Assembly: GCA_937967375.1 (NCBI GenBank)
Contig: CALCJF010000053.1
Span: forward strand, 1 to 19,354
Length of the DNA: 19,354 nucleotides
Direction: 5' to 3'
Source of the DNA: an uncultured Leucobacter sp.
Lineage (GTDB): Bacteria > Actinomycetota > Actinomycetes > Actinomycetales > Microbacteriaceae
Each line of letters begins with the position of its first letter. Within the stretch, counting starts at the first letter, position 1. Below are positions 14,961-19,354 of this stretch, one piece after another. Position numbers and translations under genes: made by a program. The notes under the pieces were generated by a model. The model had not been told where the DNA came from. It saw only the letters and a program-made list of their open reading frames with translations, and searched no databases.

Positions 14961-15542
14961 CTAACGAGTTGCGAGCAGCAGTTCAACCACCGCATCGAGC
15001 AGCGCGTCGACCTGATCCTCGTTGTAACCACGCCACTGTGAGTGAAACACCACTCCGCGAACCTCGGCGGTGGTCAGCTGATCATTGCCCGCGAACAGTG
15101 CAGATACGCGATCAAGAAACGCATCTACCTGAGACTTGCGATAGCCGCTCGCGAAAATACCACGGGTGCGAAAGCGTTTGCCTCGCGGCCTGTCGAGACG
15201 ACCGCGCACCTCTCGCAGCAGCTGGCCGACCTCTGCCCACCACGCTTCTTCGCCGATCTGCGCCATACGCGCACGACGCTCTCGCTCATAGAAGACTTCT
15301 TCAAGGCGATCCATCGCAGCATCGACAAAACGAGCCGAGTAGCCGCGCTTCTTCAACGGAAACGCGAGCCCACGGATCTCCTGAGCTGTCACCGGCGAGA
15401 GCACGTCTGCGCCTTGATCGTACGTGTCTCTCGCACGCTCGAGAAACGCATCGACCTCCTCCGGGTGATAACCAAGCTGACCTCGCTCGGCCAGCGGAAA
15501 CGAACTGTGTTCCGTCGAAGCCGGCGCCGATGTGCGACTCAT
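14961..15542 (-). CDS. DivIVA-domain-repeat protein
   Basis: A 193-residue protein with four copies of the DivIVA-type motif GYxxxxVDAx: GYHPEEVDAF (24), GYSARFVDAA (67), GYRKSQVDAF (133) and GYNEDQVDAL (172). Copies 1-2 and 3-4 form two similar modules about 105-109 residues apart; within each, the second motif follows an (E/V)(I/V)RG-(L/V)-(A/V)F segment. A charged helical linker (about 82-122) joins the modules. DivIVA motifs are known to bind curved membrane and assemble at poles and septa, but the function of these short repeat proteins is not established. There is no long coiled coil. The start overlaps the cdsA stop (ATGA), so it is probably co-translated with the phospholipid gene. 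Confidence 0.82.
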   Translation of the reverse strand: MSRTSAPASTEHSSFPLAERGQLGYHPEEVDAFLERARDTYDQGADVLSPVTAQEIRGLAFPLKKRGYSARFVDAAMDRLEEVFYERERRARMAQIGEEAWWAEVGQLLREVRGRLDRPRGKRFRTRGIFASGYRKSQVDAFLDRVSALFAGNDQLTTAEVRGVVFHSQWRGYNEDQVDALLDAVVELLLATR

Positions 15543-16471
15543 GCAAATACTCCCAAGCTCAGCGCCACCCCGTATACGCCGATGGCAGAGGGCAGCAGAG
15601 AATCAAGTCTGTCGAGAAATCCCCCGTGGCCCGGGATCCAAGAACTCATGTCTTTCACACCCAGGTTGCGCTTAATCAGTGATTCCGTCAGGTCACCACC
15701 GGTGGCGGTGATCAACACGATCAGGCCAAGCAAGACGCCGACCCACCATGGCTGGTCGAGCGCGAGCAGCGAAATGGTCACGCCGGCGATCATGGCAACT
15801 AGAGCGGCCCCACCGAAGCCCTCCCAGGTCTTGTTCGGGCTGATCCTCGGCGTCATCTTGTGTTTTCCGAGCGTCACGCCAGCCGCATACGCACCCACGT
15901 CGACCGAAACCACCACAAGCACGAGGGCAAACACCCACCACTCACCGTTCGGAGCCTGCACGAGCAAGACCGCGGTCGAGGCGAGAAACGGCACGTAGAC
16001 GAGCGCGAACAGGCCCGAAAACACATCGCGAATCAGTGTTTTCGGCGGCACTTCCCAGGCCGGAACGAGCCCCTCCACGAGGCGCCAGAGCACCAACAGC
16101 ACGGAGGCGGCAAACAGCGCGAGCAGCAGGCCCTTCGCGCCGAAAAACGCGGCACCGGCAACGATGATCAGCCCACCGATAGCTGCGCCGACGCGCGGTA
16201 CCCGACGACCGGCTACCCGAAACGCCGCGGCGAGTTCGACAAGCGCGACCGTCACCAGCGCAGCGACAAGTGCGATGAACGCCCACTTCACCGTGAACAA
16301 CGTCACGACGAACACCGCGGCAAAAATAACTCCACTGAACACCGCAAGAAAGAGATTGCGGCCGGCCTTCTGCTCGATCTTGGCGTTGGTCGCCTCGAAC
16401 TGGGCTTTCGCGCCGTCGATCTGCGCGCGCAACTCGCCTCGCAGCTCGTCTCGACGCTCGTGCCCCTGCAT
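15539..16471 (-). CDS. cdsA: Phosphatidate cytidylyltransferase (CDP-diacylglycerol synthase)
   Basis: This integral membrane enzyme makes CDP-diacylglycerol from phosphatidic acid and CTP, the branch point to phosphatidylglycerol, cardiolipin and phosphatidylinositol. The family signature is complete at 264-290 (SLIKRNLGVKDMSSWIPGHG then GFLDRLD), along with DVGAYAAG (191-198) and SPNKTWEG (211-218). Several hydrophobic segments span 40-310. A charged cytosolic N-terminal helix of about 38 residues precedes the first one. Its 310 residues are slightly longer than the usual 270-290, because of that helix. The ATG at 16471 lies 5 bp after the frr stop, with GGAG within the frr 3' end. Confidence 0.95.
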   Translation of the reverse strand: MQGHERRDELRGELRAQIDGAKAQFEATNAKIEQKAGRNLFLAVFSGVIFAAVFVVTLFTVKWAFIALVAALVTVALVELAAAFRVAGRRVPRVGAAIGGLIIVAGAAFFGAKGLLLALFAASVLLVLWRLVEGLVPAWEVPPKTLIRDVFSGLFALVYVPFLASTAVLLVQAPNGEWWVFALVLVVVSVDVGAYAAGVTLGKHKMTPRISPNKTWEGFGGAALVAMIAGVTISLLALDQPWWVGVLLGLIVLITATGGDLTESLIKRNLGVKDMSSWIPGHGGFLDRLDSLLPSAIGVYGVALSLGVFA

Positions 16472-16476
16472 GGTGA

Positions 16477-17031
16477 CTAGATCTCCAGCAGCTCTGCTTC
16501 TTTGTGCTTCAGCGAGTCATCGATCTGCTCGATAAACTGCTTGGTCACGGCGTCGAGCTCTTTCTCGGCGCGAGCAAGCTCGTCTTCGCCGACCTCGCTC
16601 TTCAGCGCGTCGAACGAATCCTTGCCGAAGCGACGCACGTTTCGCACGGCCACGCGCGCGTCTTCTGCGCGCGACTTCACGATCTTCACGAACTCCTTGC
16701 GGCGCTCCTCGGTGAGCTCGGGCAGGGTCACGCGGATCACATTGCCGTCGTTGCTCGGGTTTGCACCGAGGTTCGGCATATCGCGGATCGCCTGCTCGAT
16801 GTCTTTCATCGCGCCCTTGTCGTAAGGGGTGATGAGCAGACTACGCGCGTCCTGGTTCGCGACCGAAGCGAGCTGAGGCAGCGGCGTTGGCGTGCCGTAG
16901 TAGTCGACCTGCACTCCCTGCAGCAGTGACGGGTTCGCGCGGCCCGTGCGCACCGTGGCAAAGCTCTCACGGGCGGCTTCGACGGCCTTGGTCATGCGGT
17001 CCTTGACGTCGGCGAAAACCTCATCGATCAC
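16477..17031 (-). CDS. frr: Ribosome recycling factor
   Basis: With EF-G, this cytoplasmic protein splits post-termination ribosomes. The 184-residue length is typical. The conserved N-terminal segment RTGRANPSLLQGVQVDYYG begins at residue 28, and the second conserved region ITPYDKGAMKDIEQAIRD, followed by GANPSNDGNVIRVTLPELTEERR, is intact. The start is GTG at 17031 (MIDEVFADV), with AAGGAG five bases upstream (17037-17042). It lies between pyrH and cdsA in the conserved actinobacterial order. Confidence 0.97.
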   Translation of the reverse strand: MIDEVFADVKDRMTKAVEAARESFATVRTGRANPSLLQGVQVDYYGTPTPLPQLASVANQDARSLLITPYDKGAMKDIEQAIRDMPNLGANPSNDGNVIRVTLPELTEERRKEFVKIVKSRAEDARVAVRNVRRFGKDSFDALKSEVGEDELARAEKELDAVTKQFIEQIDDSLKHKEAELLEI

Positions 17032-17124
17032 GATTGCTCCTTCGGGGTCAGTTCAATATGAAAAGTCTAGTGGTGGGCGGGGGTGCGACGCGCATCGGCT
17101 CGCTTGTCAGCGCCCGCACGCTGC

Positions 17125-17838
17125 TCAGCTGTGAACGAGCGTGCCGAGCTGCTCGCCGCGGATAGCCGCGGTCACGTTGCCCGAGGGCTCCATACCGAAC
17201 ACGCGCATCGGCATGCCGTTGTCCATGCAGAGGCTGAACGAGGTCGAGTCAACCACCTTCAGGCCTTTGACGAGCGCATCGCCATAGGTAATCTCTTCGA
17301 TCAGGGTCGCGCTGGGGTCCTTGTGCGGATCGGCGGTGTAGACGCCATCGACACCGTTCTTGGCGACCAACACCTCGTCGGCCTGAATCTCGAGCGCGCG
17401 CTGCGCAGCGACGGTATCGGTCGAGAAGTAGGGCAAGCCTGCTCCGGCACCGAAGATCACGACGCGGCCCTTCTCGAGGTGACGAATGGCGCGCAGCGGA
17501 ATGTAGGTCTCGGCCACCTGCGTCATCGTGATGGCCGACTGCACGCGAGTCTCGACGCCCGCCTGCTCGAGAAAGTCTTGCAGCGCGAGCGAGTTCATGA
17601 CCGTACCGAGCATGCCCATATAGTCGGCTCGCGCGCGATCCATGCCGCGCTGCGACAGCTCGGCACCGCGGAAGAAGTTGCCACCACCAACCACGATGGC
17701 GACCTCTGCACTCTCCATGGCCGCCGCGATCTCGCGCGCGATCTGACTCACCACATCGGGGTTCACGCCGAGCGTTCCCCCACCGAATGCCTCGCCAGAG
17801 AGCTTGAGCAGAACGCGACGCTTGCGAGGTGTTGACAT
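17125..17838 (-). CDS. pyrH: Uridylate kinase (UMP kinase)
   Basis: PyrH phosphorylates UMP to UDP for pyrimidine nucleotide synthesis. The 237 residues show the amino-acid-kinase fold: LLKLSGEAFGG (10-20, ATP/phosphate loop with K12), VVGGGNFFRG (49-58) and NGVDGVYTADPHKDPSA in the C-terminal half. The ATG at 17838 has AAGGAG seven bases upstream (17846-17851). A hairpin lies between it and tsf, so it may be partly uncoupled from rpsB-tsf. 93 bp separate its stop from frr, and I see no strong promoter there. Confidence 0.97.
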   Translation of the reverse strand: MSTPRKRRVLLKLSGEAFGGGTLGVNPDVVSQIAREIAAAMESAEVAIVVGGGNFFRGAELSQRGMDRARADYMGMLGTVMNSLALQDFLEQAGVETRVQSAITMTQVAETYIPLRAIRHLEKGRVVIFGAGAGLPYFSTDTVAAQRALEIQADEVLVAKNGVDGVYTADPHKDPSATLIEEITYGDALVKGLKVVDSTSFSLCMDNGMPMRVFGMEPSGNVTAAIRGEQLGTLVHS

Positions 17839-17923
17839 GGATGAGCTCCTTGAGGTGTGGGGGTATCTTGATCAGCTTAATGCTCGCAGCGGCGAACACT
17901 GTGGGAATGGGGCGGGCACGACA

Positions 17924-17957
17924 AGAGCCCGGGACGCAAGCTTGCGACCCGGGCTCT
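17924..17957 (-). terminator. Hairpin between tsf and pyrH
   Basis: An inverted repeat with 17-bp arms and one A-A mismatch, centred on AAGCTT at 17940/17941, starts about 10 bp after the tsf stop. The outer part AGAGCCCGGG/CCCGGGCTCT is a perfect 10-bp GC-rich stem. On the minus strand only a short, broken T tract (TTGT) follows, so it may be a leaky terminator, an attenuator or an mRNA stabilising element rather than a strong terminator. Confidence 0.65.
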
Positions 17958-17967
17958 CATGCGCGTG

Positions 17968-18798
17968 TTAGGCGCCAACCTTGCTGCGAGCGAAGCTCGT
18001 CACGGTGATGCCGGCGGCCTCTGCGACCTTTGCGACCTCGCGCTTGTCAGCGTCGAGTGCGTGCACCTGCTCGTTCAGAGCAACCTGCTTGAAGAACGCA
18101 GTGAGGCGACCCTCAACGATCTTCGGCAGCGCAGCCTCAGGCTTGCCCTCGTTCTTCGAGATCTCGGTGACGAGCGCGCGCTCCTTCTCGACCTCTGCCT
18201 CGGGAACCTCGTCGCGGCTCAGGTAGAGCGGGTCTGCGAACGAGATGTGCTGAGCGATGCTCAGAGCAGCCTTCTCGTCTGCGCCCTCGTAGCCAACGAC
18301 CACGCCAATCTGCGGAGGCAGATCCTTCGAGGTGCGGTGCAGGTAGACCGCGGTCGCGGGAGCCTCGATACGAGAGACCTTGCGGATCTCGATGCGCTCG
18401 CCGATGATCGCCGACTCGTCGGTGATGACCTCGCCGACGGTCTTGCCGTCGAGCGGCGCTGCAAGTGCAGCCTCAACGTCAGCTGCGCCAGCGGCTGCAA
18501 CTGCGTCGAGCACCTTCTCGCTGAGCGAAAGGAACTTCTCGTTCTTCGCCACGAAGTCGGTCTCGCACACGAGCTCGATCATGGTTGCGGCACCCTCGGT
18601 CTGACGAACGCCGACCATGCCCTCGCTCGCCTCGCGGCCCTCGCGCTTTGCAACGCCCTTGAGGCCCTTGAGACGCAGGATCTCGATGGCCTTTTCGATG
18701 TCGCCATCGGCCTCGACGAGTGCGTTCTTGCTATCGAGCATGCCAGCGCCGAGACGCTCGCGAAGCTCCTTCACAGCGGCCATGCTTACTGCAGCCAT
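17968..18798 (-). CDS. tsf: Translation elongation factor Ts
   Basis: EF-Ts is the nucleotide exchange factor that regenerates EF-Tu-GTP. The N-terminal UBA-like domain (VKELRERLGAGMLDSKNAL, from residue 9) and the family core CETDFVAKNEKF (TDFVAKN at 80-86) are clear. The 276-residue length is normal for actinobacteria. The start at 18798 is preferred to the second Met, five codons on, because AAGGAG lies exactly six bases upstream (18805-18810). It is 61 bp downstream of rpsB. Confidence 0.97.
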   Translation of the reverse strand: MAAVSMAAVKELRERLGAGMLDSKNALVEADGDIEKAIEILRLKGLKGVAKREGREASEGMVGVRQTEGAATMIELVCETDFVAKNEKFLSLSEKVLDAVAAAGAADVEAALAAPLDGKTVGEVITDESAIIGERIEIRKVSRIEAPATAVYLHRTSKDLPPQIGVVVGYEGADEKAALSIAQHISFADPLYLSRDEVPEAEVEKERALVTEISKNEGKPEAALPKIVEGRLTAFFKQVALNEQVHALDADKREVAKVAEAAGITVTSFARSKVGA

Positions 18799-18859
18799 GT
18801 GTGACTCCTTCTCGGAAAGATTATGAAAGATGAAAAGAGGTGGTGAGATGCGACCGAGG

Positions 18860-19354
18860 TTACTCGGCGGCGGGAGCCTCAGCGGCCTCAGCCGGTGCTG
18901 CCTCTGCCTCAGCGGCGGGAGCCTCAGCCTGGTCAGCGTTCAGCAACTCGACCTCCCACTCAGCGAGCGGCTCAGCAGCCTCTGCCTCGCCCTCAACAGG
19001 CTTCTGGTGGCGCTCCATGAGGCCCTCAGCAACAGCGTCAGCGATCACGCGGGTCAGCAGCGCGACCGAGCGGATTGCGTCGTCGTTGCCCGGAATCGGG
19101 TAGGTGACCTCGTCAGGATCGCAGTTGGTGTCGAGGATGGCGATCACGGGGATGCCGAGCTTCTTCGCCTCGTCGATTGCGAGGTGCTCTTTCTTGGTGT
19201 CAACAACCCAGAGAGCCGAAGGGGTCTTGCCCATGTGGCGGATGCCGCCGAGCGACTTCTGCAGCTTGTCGAGCTCGCGCTTCTTGAGCAGCAGCTCCTT
19301 CTTGGTGAAGCCGCTGGTGCCGCCCTCGAAGTCGAGCTGCTCGAGCTCCTTCAT
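18860..19354 (-). CDS. rpsB: 30S ribosomal protein S2, 5' partial
   Basis: The gene runs off the right edge and only the C-terminal 164 residues are present. The Met at the edge (MKELEQLDFE) is internal in the S2 family, where it follows the conserved SKRIxR helix. Conserved S2 features are clear: TKKELLLKKRELDKL, LGGIRHMGKTPSALWVVDTK and PVIAILDTNCDPDEVTYPIPGNDDA. The protein ends in an acidic, Ala/Glu-rich tail of about 40 residues with low complexity, as in other actinobacterial S2 proteins. The promoter of the rpsB-tsf transcript is outside the window. Confidence 0.96.
   Translation of the reverse strand: MKELEQLDFEGGTSGFTKKELLLKKRELDKLQKSLGGIRHMGKTPSALWVVDTKKEHLAIDEAKKLGIPVIAILDTNCDPDEVTYPIPGNDDAIRSVALLTRVIADAVAEGLMERHQKPVEGEAEAAEPLAEWEVELLNADQAEAPAAEAEAAPAEAAEAPAAE

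Noticed and set aside
1..19354. Mobile elements, phage genes, defence systems or tRNA genes
   Set aside because: No transposase or integrase motif, no terminal inverted repeats with target duplications, and no tRNA cloverleaf was recognised on either strand.

Overview
The window looks like a chromosomal segment of a high-GC actinobacterium, most likely of the family Microbacteriaceae (a Leucobacter/Microbacterium-like organism). This rests on strongly GC-biased codon use, frequent GTG starts, stop/start overlaps (GTGA, ATGA), the rpsB-tsf-pyrH-frr-cdsA gene order followed by a DivIVA-repeat gene, and the protein family content. The assignment is inferred from recalled family features, not from a search. 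No tRNA, rRNA, insertion sequence, phage gene or CRISPR array was found.

Layout. (1) 3-2478: the end of a spermidine/putrescine-type ABC substrate-binding protein (+), a convergent TetR/BetI-like regulator (-), and a divergent metallo-beta-lactamase-fold hydrolase (+). (2) 2509-10316, all on the minus strand, probably one operon read from about 10316 downwards: a large membrane protein with an internal lipobox, a cysteine-less thioredoxin/TPR protein (YbbN-like), a cysteine desulfurase, mnmA (tRNA 2-thiouridylase) and ligA (NAD+-dependent DNA ligase). The desulfurase is well placed to feed sulfur to MnmA. (3) 10503-13942 (+), divergent from that operon: a 973-residue coiled-coil protein with a DivIVA-like N-terminus and a very long 11-residue (hendecad) repeat, overlapping an RNase HI gene by 4 bp. 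(4) 13996-14900 (-): a small putative zinc-binding protein and, upstream of it, an exported lytic-transglycosylase-like gene split by a 5-bp tandem duplication. (5) 14961-19354 (-): the translation/lipid cluster rpsB (partial), tsf, pyrH, frr and cdsA, followed by a DivIVA-domain-repeat protein overlapping cdsA by 4 bp. A hairpin separates tsf from pyrH.

Most of the content is housekeeping. The parts that stand out are the giant hendecad coiled coil with a repeating histidine (a Scy/FilP-like cytoskeletal candidate), the membrane protein with an internal lipoprotein signal, the second DivIVA-type protein built from a duplicated two-motif module, and the frameshifted cell-wall enzyme. These sit within about 7 kb and all plausibly act at the cell envelope or pole. 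I did not find a clearly new defence or mobile system.
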